NCBI GenBank assembly: GCA_030686995.1
Contig: CM060686.1
Span: forward strand, 72,272,819 to 72,336,818
Origin: Artemisia argyi
Taxonomy: Eukaryota; Streptophyta; Magnoliopsida; Asterales; Asteraceae
Length of the DNA stretch: 64,000 nt
Direction of reading: 5' to 3'
In this document: piece after piece, positions 1 through 10,153 of the stretch
Layout: each line of letters begins with the position of its first letter
Position numbering within the stretch: the stretch's first letter is position 1
The notes under the pieces: generated by a model
Seen by the model: the letters and a program-made list of their open reading frames with translations, nothing else
What the model was told of the DNA's origin: nothing
The model's database searches: none
Translations under genes and position numbers: made by a program

Positions 1-47
1 AAATCAACTTAAGCAATAACTATTCCCCGGCAGTGGCACCAAAAACT
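1..47 (-). other. Left-edge element: internal end with tRNA-Asp-type primer binding site
   Basis: This is the last internal sequence of a minus-strand LTR element whose body lies outside the window. Read on the minus strand, 41 down to 24 gives TGGTGCCACTGCCGGGGA. That is close to the complement of the 3' end of plant tRNA-Asp (TGGCGCCGTTGCCGGGGA from general knowledge), about 15 of 18 positions. It sits a few bases from the LTR edge at 48, as in elements A, B and C. Confidence 0.75.
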
Positions 48-1515
48 TGATACATAGTTTTGAAACCTTGCAAAAGGTTTTACTTCTCAAGGGATCTTGA
101 GAAGCTTGCAATCCCCACTAGGAAGTGTACCTGACCGATGTAGTATAGTGAGTGGCAAGCACCAAGGGATTGATCGTTCTCTAGGGGAATAGTGTCGTTA
201 GGATTAAAAGCTACTTAAACTAGGTCTAGAGGTGATGGATGATTCTTTTTGTATCTTTTATATTTTATGAAAGCAAAGTAAAAATCTCGGGTATTGGAAA
301 AGTAGGCGGAATTAGTTGCTAGTCAATTAACCCAAAATAACTACTTAAACAAAAAAAATAAAAAAAATAAAAAAATAATAACAGAAAAGTAAATTGGTGA
401 ACTTCTTATAATGGGAAAAGTGTATTTACTTAGATTTCACTACTCCCTAGTTATCTCTTACTGATTAATTGATTTGTTACAGTTGTTTGGATGAAGGGTT
501 GTATTCCTTAATACCAGTCGTGGGGCTGTGTACGTCCTTCCCCACTCTATAAGCTTCTATCTCTTCCTAACAAGGCCTCGTAAACAGTTACTTATTCATT
601 AAATACAACCAATAACATCATAGTACACATCTGATGATGTTTCTTAAGACGTTCAAGCCTGTTACCATATAGGAGAATAGCCAGTTTTCTTAAGCCTAAC
701 GCGAAATCAATCACCCAAATCAACTAATAACAAATCAACAACCAATAATTAACAACTAGGTTTCATTAGATCTAAGTAACGCAAAGAGAATTAAGTTAGC
801 ATGTTAAAAGAAAGACAAGCATAAAAGATAATCAAACAACACATAGACATATTGAATGATTAAAAGAAAGACTTATCTTCAATTGAACATGAAGGAAAAG
901 AGGGTTTGGAAACCCTAAGTTTACTGGAAAATGCGTCTAGGGTTTTATCTCTCAAAATGTACACCCTTAATGAATGAAAAATCGAAAGAAAGACTTATCT
1001 TCAAACAACACATAGACATATTGAATGATTAAAAGAAAGACTTATCTTCAATTGAACATGACGGCGTCAGATCGCCGTGTTTTAGGGTTTCATATCACCC
1101 AAGAGATCTCTGACGCCGTCCCTATATAAAGGTTCTGGGCCGTCTCGTGTAGTGCTAAAAGGAGACGACTTAGCTCCTGAAACACCTGACGTCGTCAGGT
1201 GTTAACCTGACAATTTCTTCTAGGGCGTCTCAGCATAAAAATCCTTGGCGTATCATAATAGGGTGACGGCGTCAGCTCCAAAGCGTGACACCGTCAGGTG
1301 TTGAATCCTGACTTTCTTGACTTTTCTTGTCTTCTTCATTCTTGAGCATAAAAACGTCCAAAAAGTTTCAAAATGCTCCATTTTCCAGAATTCATGTCCC
1401 AAATACCTAAAATGACAAAAAAAAAAAAAAAACGATTTAAGATAATATTTGATCATAAAAATACGATTTAGGGATTAAATGACCCCCTAAAAGCGTAACA
1501 AATATTTCTTTATCA
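48..1515 (-). repeat. LTR of the left-edge element, a diverged relative of the A/B/C LTRs
   Basis: The LTR starts TGATACAT and ends TTTATCA (TG...CA), about 1.47 kb. It follows the same order of blocks as the A/B/C LTRs: inner hairpin, tRNA-Asp-like block (137-163), the TTTACTTAGATTTCACTACT block, the TTCTTAAGACGTTCAAGC block, a palindromic TGACG array (1059-1295) and a terminal AATGACCCCCTAAAA block. It is clearly more diverged than A, B and C are from each other. The outer edge is inferred by alignment; no target-site duplication can be checked because the other end is missing. Confidence 0.75.
832..1061. repeat. 61-bp direct duplication inside the left-edge LTR
   Basis: A block of about 61 bp at 832-892 is repeated without visible change at 1001-1061, an offset of 169 bp. 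It begins TCAAACAACACATAGACA. The second copy runs straight into the first TGACG palindrome. A and C contain a single version of this block, so the duplication is private to this copy. Confidence 0.8.
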
Positions 1516-1754
1516 CTGGCAAAACTAACGAGCATTAGATTTTTTGAATAGCGGCGTAATATTTTCTCGATCGTGGATAAAAAAGGAAACGATTAGCGTT
1601 TTTTGATGTCGTATGAAATCCGACATAAGTTTAGGGACCAACGGTGTAATCTACTCTTATATTAAGCAACCTTCGTATCACAAACACCATCCAAATAATT
1701 GTATAAAACACTAACCACACATGGCATACAAAGTCATTTCCACAAAATTATTTA

Positions 1755-2106
1755 GGGTGCGTTTGGTTTGTAAAGGGGTTAGAATCGGATTTGAATTTGG
1801 TAATTGTTTGAAAGAAAAGTAGGGGAAAGAAAATAAATACTCAGTATAAGAGAGGAAAAAAAGTAGAGTTATTGTATTTTATTTTGAAAAAAAAAAAAAA
1901 AAAAAGATGAGCAATAATGAATATATACGTGGTTGAAAATTTTAAGGGAATAAAAGCTAAAATATGATTGGATGGAATCTTGAAAAGTTACTAGTGGAGC
2001 AAGGAATATCATCTATCATTCTAAATTCATTGTGAAGGAATTAAAAATGCACCAAACACTTTAGTTGAGTTTTCTTTGAATCCACACCCATATACCAAAC
2101 GGACCC
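1755..2106. mobile_element. PIF/Harbinger (Tourist-like) MITE, 352 bp
   Basis: The left end GGGTGCGTTTGGT and the reverse complement of the right end GGGTCCGTTTGGT form terminal inverted repeats matching at 12 of 13 bases. TTA target duplications flank both sides (1752-1754 and 2107-2109). The interior is AT-rich and noncoding. Terminal inverted repeats with a TTA target site fit the PIF/Harbinger superfamily. Confidence 0.85.
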
Positions 2107-2314
2107 TTAGTCTAGTAAACATAAAAAAGTACAAACTAGAATGTAGTAGAGATTACAAATGATGAAGGCAATGGTGCTTCAACTTTTGGTGTTGATTTCT
2201 TGAAGTTGGCATCTTCAAATTGTATGAAAACTTGGCCTTCAAATCTCTTGCACTTTTCTAACTTTTTAGAGTAGTGGAAGTCGTGTGAAAAGAAAAATTC
2301 TTTCAGAAAGTTAA

Positions 2315-2436
2315 TACAACGTATCCAAATTTTTTTTGGATACGACGTATTCATTTTAAAGCCAAAGCATATTGACAGGTCAATTTTTTTTCTAACGATG
2401 TATCCATTTATTTAGATACGACGTATCCATAAATTT
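2315..2436. repeat. Imperfect GGATACG-N-CGTATCC palindromes
   Basis: Several half or full copies of a palindrome with core GATACGACGTATCC occur between AT-rich spacers. A related cluster lies at 6625-6740, on the other side of the inserted solo LTR, so both belong to one older repeat split by that insertion. No protein is associated. Confidence 0.6.
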
Positions 2437-3539
2437 TCTTAAGTATTTTCAAACACACACGCTCATAGACGAACTTGGGCAAAACTTGGAAATTATATTG
2501 GGGTTAATTCTTACTTATCGCTTCATCAATTCAAGGTACTATTTCTTAATTTGATTTTGGAATCACGTTTCGTGCTTAATTATTTGAATTTTTGTTGATT
2601 TTGATTTTGGGGGTTTTTTTTTACCTAATCGTTAATTTTGCCTAAATTGATATGGGGGTTTGGTTCATGATGCGTTAATGATATTATACTTGTGTTTAAT
2701 TGTAAAATCCGAAAATCCGTCTTTCTTAAATTTCCCTTACAATTTGAATTTTTCTAAGTTTGGTGAATATAACCTAAGTATTAAAACCTTGTATTTTGGA
2801 AACCTACATAATACTTAAATCTATAACTTATGAACAACATGAAATCGACACAACATTTAATTCTAAGCTAAATTGCACAAGATATGCTAACTCTATAAGG
2901 GCCAATTTGCAATCTGTATGTTGTACACAACTTATTTCCTAAACTAAAGTCACACATGTTCATCAGGTTCCCATTTTATTTAAAATACGTGCACAACTTA
3001 CACACATGGAAAGATAGGATTACATTTGAAAACACTTAAAAAGGATTTAGTCATCAACTTTCCTTAAGACTCGGCAAGTCATATACTATTTTCTCCCATC
3101 CATTTCATATTTATCACATTATCACACTTCTCTTCAATCATAAAACCCTAAATAAAACACACTAAACGGCTGGTCATTTTGGCTCCAAGAAAATCAAGAA
3201 GTACGAAGCGTTAAGGTGGTGAATCAGTTTTTGGTTCTAGTTCGGTTGGTGATCGGTTTGTGAGTGCAAACTTTTTGGTGATCGTGGGGGTTATCCATTT
3301 GGAGTGATCGTGTGCTGTGGGGTATATTTCGTGTGAGTATGGCTTGTATGATTAAAAGGCTGCTAAATGTATATATGTTAACGTGTGAGTATGACTCCGA
3401 TCATCTTTAAATGTCTTGTATGATACAGGCTTGTGATTTTGAGAGAACATTTTGAAACCCTATCTAATTAGAATTTGGGGAAAATGCAATTTAAATTTTA
3501 TTGATGAGATATATATCTGTTAGAGTGACACATATTCAA

Positions 3540-3838
3540 GATAAGTTCACGCTTTCTTTTGTGAAAATTATTTGCTATTTTTGTCCACGTTTTTTGCCGT
3601 AACGCAAAAAATATCAACTAAGATTACATGGGCCACTATCACTTTTACACAATTATAAGTGAGTCATTTTTCTACATGCTTATGAGAGTGGCATAGATAC
3701 TACTTTTACACACATAATAATGTGTATTATTTCGAGTATTTTGAACACACATTCGACCGTGTAGAAGGCAAATTAAAACTCCACGTTTTTAAATCCGTGG
3801 AAAAATAACCATGCAAATTTTAACAATTTCTTGTAGTG
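3540..3838. mobile_element. Possible CACTA-type transposon end inside solo LTR H
   Basis: The right edge reads AATTTCTTGTAGTG, the reverse complement of CACTACAAGAAATT, the usual plant CACTA terminus. A segment of about 44 bp of the host LTR occurs on both sides (about 3331-3375 and 3849-3892), so the interval is inserted or rearranged material. I could not find the matching left CACTA end, so the left limit is approximate. Confidence 0.4.
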
Positions 3839-4189
3839 TATGTTAACGTGTGAGTATGGCTTGTATGATTAAAGGGCTGCTAAATGTATGCATCGAAACC
3901 TGGTATAAACTTAAGTATATAGGCATGCACGGTAAAGTTGTGAATGTCATGGGGTGTATTTCGGTTTTGTTTGAAGTCGAAAAGAATGGATTAGCATGTG
4001 TGAGTGTACAAGAGTGTGAATGGATGCATGTGTGTGGGAACGAAAGGTGTAAATGTGTATGTGTGTATTCGAGATGTGCAACGTGTGTGTTATTCGGGTT
4101 GTTTCGAGATGTCATGAACGAGCTTATATGTGCTTTGCTAATAAAACAAATCATAAGTCCAAAATTAGGTCATTATGAAATTAATTTAC

Positions 4190-4390
4190 AATATAAACCC
4201 TAAGCTTAAACATTTGACATAAATAAACCTTAAATTTTGGTAATTTACAAGTTAAACCCTAATCTTTGGAAATCGTCACATTTAACCCAAAACTTTGCTA
4301 AAATGACATAATAAACCCTAAACTATGAAATTAGCTATATTAAACCTTTAGGTTTACTTAATTGTCATTTGTAACCCTAGTTTATGAAAA
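4190..4390. repeat. Degenerate tandem repeat with telobox-like TAAACCCTAAA units
   Basis: Four or five units of about 45-50 bp each carry a TAAACCCTAA-like core followed by a T/G-rich spacer. The units are too diverged and too widely spaced to be a telomeric array. They lie within solo LTR H. Confidence 0.5.
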
Positions 4391-5029
4391 GTTACTAATT
4401 CAGAAAACTTACTAAATATGGAAGGTTACTAAATATGGAAACTTACTAAAAATGAAAAGTTTCTAAAAATAGAAAGAAACCTAAAATGAGTAATCTGATT
4501 TAAAATGAGATTTTAAATAATAAGACGATCATTAATTCATGCAGATTCGCTTAAGAAGGAGTAACTTCCTATCCTTGTTTCTGATATGGTTTCATTTGCG
4601 GTTTGAGGTACATATATTCTATCCCTTCTCAGTAGGGATTTCTCATGACTCTTTGATCCTTGATTTTGATATGATCCCTTTTGATATGAGCCATTGCTAT
4701 GATCTCTTTTGCTTTGATCCCCTTAATATGATTTGTTGATATGATTCCTTTGATATGATCCAACATGATTCTGTTTTCTATCCTTTCTGTTATGATGATC
4801 TGTTACTATCTCATTTATATGGGACTCTGCTCTGATTGATTATGGATAGCTTTGTTCTGATTTTTTTGTTCTGATGCCTGAGTTTTTAGTCTAGTCATGG
4901 AGGTACCATGGTCGTGTCATTGAGGCACTATCTGTGGCAGTGTGATTAGTCCACGGCATCCCCATTTTGATATGATATGATATGAGATCTCTTGGCCATT
5001 ATACATGTATATACTTGTCATGCGAGCAG

Positions 5030-5030
<1 letters not shown>

Positions 5031-5116
<86 letters not shown>
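5031..5116. repeat. (AT)n microsatellite, left part
   Basis: An almost uninterrupted TA dinucleotide tract of about 86 bp. It continues at 5535-5569 after a 418-bp insertion, so the two tracts were one. Confidence 0.95.
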
Positions 5117-5119
<3 letters not shown>

Positions 5120-5530
5120 AGGGTTAATGTGAGATCAAACTTAAAGTTATAAAAATAAGATCTAGTCTAAACAATCAGATAAACCATTTTATAAGTAACT
5201 ATATTGGCAATAATACATAAAAATAAAGTCTTAATACGAATTAACATTTTAGCAACAACTAACCAACTGATACATGATTTTGGATTAGTGATACACAACT
5301 ATAAATTTACATGTCGAATCAAAGTGTATCACCTTAACCTGATACATTATATGTCGAATCAAAGTGTATCACCTTTGTTTCGTCAATTTAAAAAAGAAAA
5401 ACATTGGAACTTTAACAATTTTAGTTGCACTCAATAAAAAAAAATTATTTTATTTTAACGAGTGTGTCACTTGTCAGATTTTAGTTGGATCTTATTTTTA
5501 CAACTTTAAGATTGATGTTATTTGATCAAG

Positions 5531-5534
<4 letters not shown>
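5117..5534. mobile_element. 418-bp foldback MITE inserted in a TA tract
   Basis: The insertion is bounded on both sides by TA repeats. Its left end reads GGGAGGGTTAATGTGAG. Subterminal sequence ATCAAACTTAAAGTT is found inverted near the right end (about 5490-5530), giving imperfect inverted repeats of roughly 30 bp. It is noncoding. The left terminus resembles that of the larger insertion at 40341. The placement recalls Micron-type elements, which target TA microsatellites; family assignment is inference. Confidence 0.65.
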
Positions 5535-5572
<38 letters not shown>

Positions 5573-6399
5573 TTGTTTTGTGAGGAGCATATGGATGCAT
5601 CCTAGGTTCTGTTTTAATATGAGAAGACCGTGATTGGGCTGTGCGTGCCTTGCACCCCCTCACTTTTAGGAGCGAGCTACTCCATTTGGTACTTAATTAG
5701 AGGTCTCCCCTCTTTGTGCACTTTGATTTGCAGATATATGGAAGACTAATTATACGATTTGAGATCTATTCGAGTGTCTCGGGTAGGTCGGTTCGCGGCT
5801 TTCTTATGTTTCATATGTCTATTCGAGCGTCTTGTTTAGACAAGCCTTTGTTGATACGTGCTCTTTGATTCTTATTACTATCTTATTATGCTTATACTTG
5901 ATCTCTTTGTGATGCTTCATTCAGTTGACTTATGACTGTTGTTCAATTGATCGTTGATCTCTTATTCATTTGACAGATGATATTTATTTCAGCAGGAGTT
6001 TATGATTTCCCTTTTTCCTATACTTATATATGTTTCGATTATTCATTTTGTTATATATCTGTTCACTGGGCTTTTTAAGCTCAGCAGCATTTCTTTTCCC
6101 GCGGCAGATTTTAGGTTGGAAGCTGGGTTTGAGTGCGGAGTGCATAGGAGCATTTAGTGGACTACCCTGATGATAGATATCTTTTGCTTCTGGATTAGAC
6201 TTGGTTTTAGCTTCAGTTAGATTTAGTTGGGTTTGTATTTGAGTTTTGGATTCTTCTTTTATAGAGTTAGCATTTTATTTGTTATCTTAGACTATCTTGT
6301 AACTTTTATGTTTATAAGTCTTTCTCTTGCGTTTGTTTGTTCTGATGGACACCATAATGTGACATTTTGACCCTTGTCGAGTTGGGGTGTTACATTAAT

Positions 6400-8168
6400 T
6401 GTTGTTTAAGCTTGTTAATTTTGCATTTTGTGGCCTAGTTCAATTTACGGTTTGTTGAAAATTCGAATTGGGGGTGTTGGATTGGTTTGATTTGGATTTT
6501 ATTGGTTGGTTATAGCTTAATTAGGAGGAGGTGTTAAGTGTTGGTGAAAAGTTGGTGTTGCCATGAATTTTTGGGTAAATTCGTGTCTTTTCTTGTTCGA
6601 CTAAATTTGGGTTCTAAGATTTATACAGCGTATCCAATTTTTTGAATATGACATATCTGGTTTGTTTAGCGGATACGGCGTCTCCACATTTTTATGGATA
6701 CAGTGTACCTACATTTTTATGGATATGCCGTATACATGTGGCCAATTTTCACGATTATTGCCTAGGCCAATTGGGGTGGTTTCAGTTCTTCAATTTTGTT
6801 TAGTTTACTTGTAACCAACTTATATTGGATAGTTTTAAGGAAAATTGCCAATTTCATGTTGCATATTAGGGAAACACATCAACTCCTCCGTGTTGACAAT
6901 GAATCCTACTTATTCCTACATTGAATCAACTAGGGAGGTTTATAAGAGTTGCTATCCACCTCTCGTCATCCTAGAAGTGGTGGAGATGATATGGACAAGT
7001 AACAACAAGCCGTTCAAAAATAAAATAAAATAAAATAAAAAGCTCATGCGTTGCTTGCTTTATATTTCATTCATTGAGCTTTATTTTTCTTATTATTTCT
7101 TTTATTTGCATGGTTTGGTTAAAGACTATTTAGGTTATTTTTATTTTTGTCTTTCTTTTATTATGATGATTGGCATTTCCTCTTGATGATTTTCTTTGGA
7201 TACCCATGTAAGGTTAGGATTGTTCGCATCATGAGCATATATCTGTTGGAGTCCTACCTTTTTTGATCCTTGTCTCATTCAAGGATCATACCGAGCAATA
7301 TCTAGGGAAGGGGAGTATTCTGTCTCTAATTTTATTATTCATGTATTTATTTGATATTTGTACAATAGGGGCATTGCACATCTTCAGTGTGGAGAGGAAA
7401 ATAGAATTAAAATTTTATTTGTCATTTGTTTTTGAGTAAAATGATATATAGTAATATTTAAATTTTGACATGTTTTTGTTGAAATCACTAATTATATAAC
7501 CCACACATTTACTCTTATTTTCAATTACTAGGATTTTTCTTTTCCTTTCATTTTTTATTGTGCCGGTGGCTTGTAGTAGACTTTAGAATTTGACTTGATA
7601 TATCGCATCGATACCACAATAAATTGCATTAGGGAAACATATGTTGACTAGTTTAAAAGGAAAATTATTAGGATTGACCCAAATAGCCTATTGTGTTGAT
7701 GTATGTTTATATTAGTTAACTACACTGGTTTATTAGGATTCACCCAAGTCGATGTTGACTAGTTTAAAAGGCAAATTATTAGGATTCACCCAAATAGCCT
7801 ATTGTGTATATGTATGTTTATATTAGTTAACTACACTGGTTAGTTAATCCCGTTTAACTCATTTTGTTACACTCAGTATAAGTGTAAGATGCATTAGGAA
7901 ACCCGTATGAGCCATTCCTTTCGTTTGTTTAACGCATATAAGTTGTATTATTTCGTTACACCCTTACACCTTAGTCTACTGTTAAGTATAAGCCCATTGG
8001 TTGGTTTCTACGTTATTAGTATGCATGGTATGCATTTTCTGTGTTACATGTGAGTTTCCGCAAGAGAATTGGTTAGGAATTGCACAATGTAACGCGATTG
8101 TGAAGTATGTAAAAGTTTGTAAGTGTGTTATTTGTTTCGTTTCACTTATATGATATCGTCTGAATATG
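6400..8168 (+). other. Old Gypsy-derived sequence, no intact gene
   Basis: This stretch and 2440-2695 were contiguous before solo LTR H inserted. At about 7363-7400 it has an AATAGGGGCATTGCACATC block followed by CAGTGTGGAGAGG. That resembles the GGGGACAATG-plus-purine-tract signature found in the 3' internal region of many plant Gypsy elements and, in cleaner form, in elements A, B and C. No domain is recognisable in any frame. A second cluster of GGATACG-type palindromes lies at 6625-6740. Confidence 0.5.
7643..7841. repeat. Two-copy tandem duplication, period 111 bp
   Basis: The block starting GTTGACTAGTTTAAAAGG at 7643 recurs at 7754 with few changes, through TACACTGGTT at about 7730 and 7841. 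The offset is 111 bp. It is noncoding. Confidence 0.85.
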
Positions 8169-9124
8169 ATGGATGATGCGTGGGAATCGCAACAGGCTTT
8201 ACCTCTCGAGGGATCTCGAGAAGCTTACAACCCCCACCAGGCAGTGTACCTGATCGTTGTAGTATAGTATAGTGACAAGTACCGGGGGATTGATCGTTCA
8301 GCTTAGGAATAGTGTCGCTAGGATTAGAAAGCCTAAATTACAAGTTCTAAAGGTGAGGGATGATTATTTTTGTATTTTTATATTTTTATGAAAGCAATTA
8401 AAATATCGGTTTTTTTTGGAAGAGTGGGCGGAATTAGTTGCTATTCAACTAACCCAAAACTAAGATGCAATCAAAATAAAATACTAAAAATGAAAATAAA
8501 CTAATTTATACTAAGGTTGTGAGCAGTAATTGGAGAAAATGTGTTTACTTAGATTTCACTACTCCCTAGATATCTTTTACATGTTAATTACTTGTTATAA
8601 TTGCATGGATGACGGATTGTATTCCTTAATACCATTCATGGGGTGGCATACATAACTCCCCAATTCTATGAGCTCTTATCTCCTCCTACACCATGCCCAG
8701 CACAACTATAGGGATTGTAAACAGTGGCTCATGCATTAAATACAACCAATAAAGACCTAGTACGCCTCGGTTCATGTTTCTTAAGACGTTCAAGCATGTT
8801 ACCATTTGGAGATCTGCCAGTTTTCTTAAGCCTAACATATAAAATCATTCATCCAAGACAAGAATAAACAAATAATCAATATCTAGGTTTCATTAGATCT
8901 AAGCAAACACAAGAGAGATCTAGCCTAGCATAATGGAATTGAGACAAGAACAAGATATAGACAACCAACACATAGACATATTGATTGAATTAGAAGAACA
9001 CTTATCTCAATTATAATGCAAGGTCTCAAGGGTTTGGAACCCTTGAAAAACCTGTAAAAGTTGCACCAAATTCGTCTTTAGGGTTTCTCCAAAACTTCTC
9101 TCTTTAATGTGAAAAACTAGAAAA

Positions 9125-9134
9125 CTATATATAG
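9125..9134 (-). promoter_or_regulatory. Element A LTR TATA box
   Basis: CTATATATAG (palindromic) lies directly downstream, on the element strand, of the TGACG-palindrome array. The equivalent box is at 15661-15670 in the other A LTR, 49910-49919 and 56778-56787 in C, and 58491-58500 in B. This places transcription start a few tens of bases toward lower coordinates and defines the array as U3. Confidence 0.7.
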
Positions 9135-9145
9135 GAAAATCGGGG

Positions 9146-9306
9146 TGACGGCGTCAAGAACAAGGGTGTGACGCCGTCATCTCGCCGCCAAATACTTCCT
9201 CGGACGGCCTTGATCTACTTCTGACGGCCTGCGTGACGCCGTCATGAGCTACGGATTTTAATTCTTGGGGTTTGACGCCGTCATGGGTTAACTCTTGACG
9301 CCTTCA
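9146..9306. promoter_or_regulatory. Array of TGACG-N-CGTCA palindromes in U3
   Basis: The 11-bp palindrome TGACGCCGTCA or TGACGGCGTCA, with near-matches such as TGACGCCTTCA, recurs about five times immediately upstream of the TATA box. TGACG is the core recognised by plant TGA-type bZIP factors (as-1-like elements), so this may be an enhancer. The function is inferred. Equivalent arrays: 1059-1295, 15682-15842, 43933-44091, 49931-50193, 56798-57060, 58512-58670. Confidence 0.6.
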
Positions 9307-9511
9307 TGTACTGTTCCAGCATGGAAAATTGAGACTTTGCCGTTTTCTTCATTTTTATGCTCCAAAAACGTCCAAAATGGCTTCTTTTCCAGAATTCACT
9401 CTCCAAGTACCTAAAATCACAAAAGGAACGATTTAGGGCAATATTTGATCAAATAAATTCGGATTCGAGCTTAAATGACCCCCTAAAAACGGACCATTTT
9501 TCGCCTCATCA

Positions 9512-10120
9512 TATACCCTTACACTTGAGATTTGCTTGTCCTCAAGCAAATGCGCTTTTATTCTACTCAAAAGACAAGTTAGGGGTCATTTAACACTAAT
9601 ATAAAAGTAATTACAACAAATAATCGTTCCACTAAAGACCAATAGACAAGCACGGAGGTCATATACTAGCACCTCACAAATAGTGTTTAGATACTCACAT
9701 CTCTCGGGTGTAATAAAGTAATATAACATTATGGAAATGGAAGATATCTCTCACTACCTGTCATAGCAAAATAGATTACCATAGGCTTGGGAAAGGATCA
9801 AACCTCCACCACATGGCGTAAGCACCTAGGATAAACTATCAAAGAGGTTTTTTAAAGGGTTGTAACGTTAGGTATAGGGATATGAATTACACGGTTTTGT
9901 TGGATAAAGGAAGTTTTACTGGTGGCGAGTTAACAATCTTAGTTAATTACATGAATAAGATGGCGTTGCTAAGCCAAGACTAGACTCGACTTAAGCTAAT
10001 AAATGAAAAATAACAAAAACATAAAATAAACATAGAATAAAAACGGGATGGTAGTCCGTATGTTTTTTTTCTCTTTTTCTATTATTCTTTTTTTTCTTTT
10101 TTTTTTCTATTATTTTTTTC

Positions 10121-10153
<33 letters not shown>

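Larger units (their letters stand above)
2701..6394 (+). repeat. Solo LTR H (3.7 kb, Ty3/Gypsy-like)
   Basis: The sequence begins TGTAAAATCC and ends GGGGTGTTACA, with TTAAT duplicated on both sides (2696-2700 and 6395-6399). No internal domain or second LTR lies between the target duplications, so this is a solo LTR. The terminal GTGTTACA matches the end of element E's LTR, suggesting the same broad Tekay/Del-like lineage (inference). It carries secondary insertions at about 3331-3838 and 5117-5534. The short reading frames inside it (for example 3850-4203) show no recognisable domain and I do not call them genes. Confidence 0.88.
8174..9511 (-). repeat. Element A 3' LTR
   Basis: 1338 bp, TGATGCG...CCTCATCA. 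On the element strand (right to left) it has a U3 with a TGACG-palindrome array at 9146-9306, a TATA box at 9125-9134, then R/U5 with the tRNA-Asp-like block at 8254-8283 near the inner edge. It differs from the right LTR at three positions that I could find. Confidence 0.95.

Noticed and set aside
4190..4390. Interstitial telomere repeat (CCCTAAA-like units)
   Set aside because: Units are about 45-50 bp apart and degenerate; a true telomeric array would be contiguous 7-mers.
9146..9306. CRISPR-like array of short palindromes with spacers
   Set aside because: The repeats are 11 bp, irregularly spaced, sit in a plant LTR U3 and recur in paralogous LTRs; no cas genes are present.
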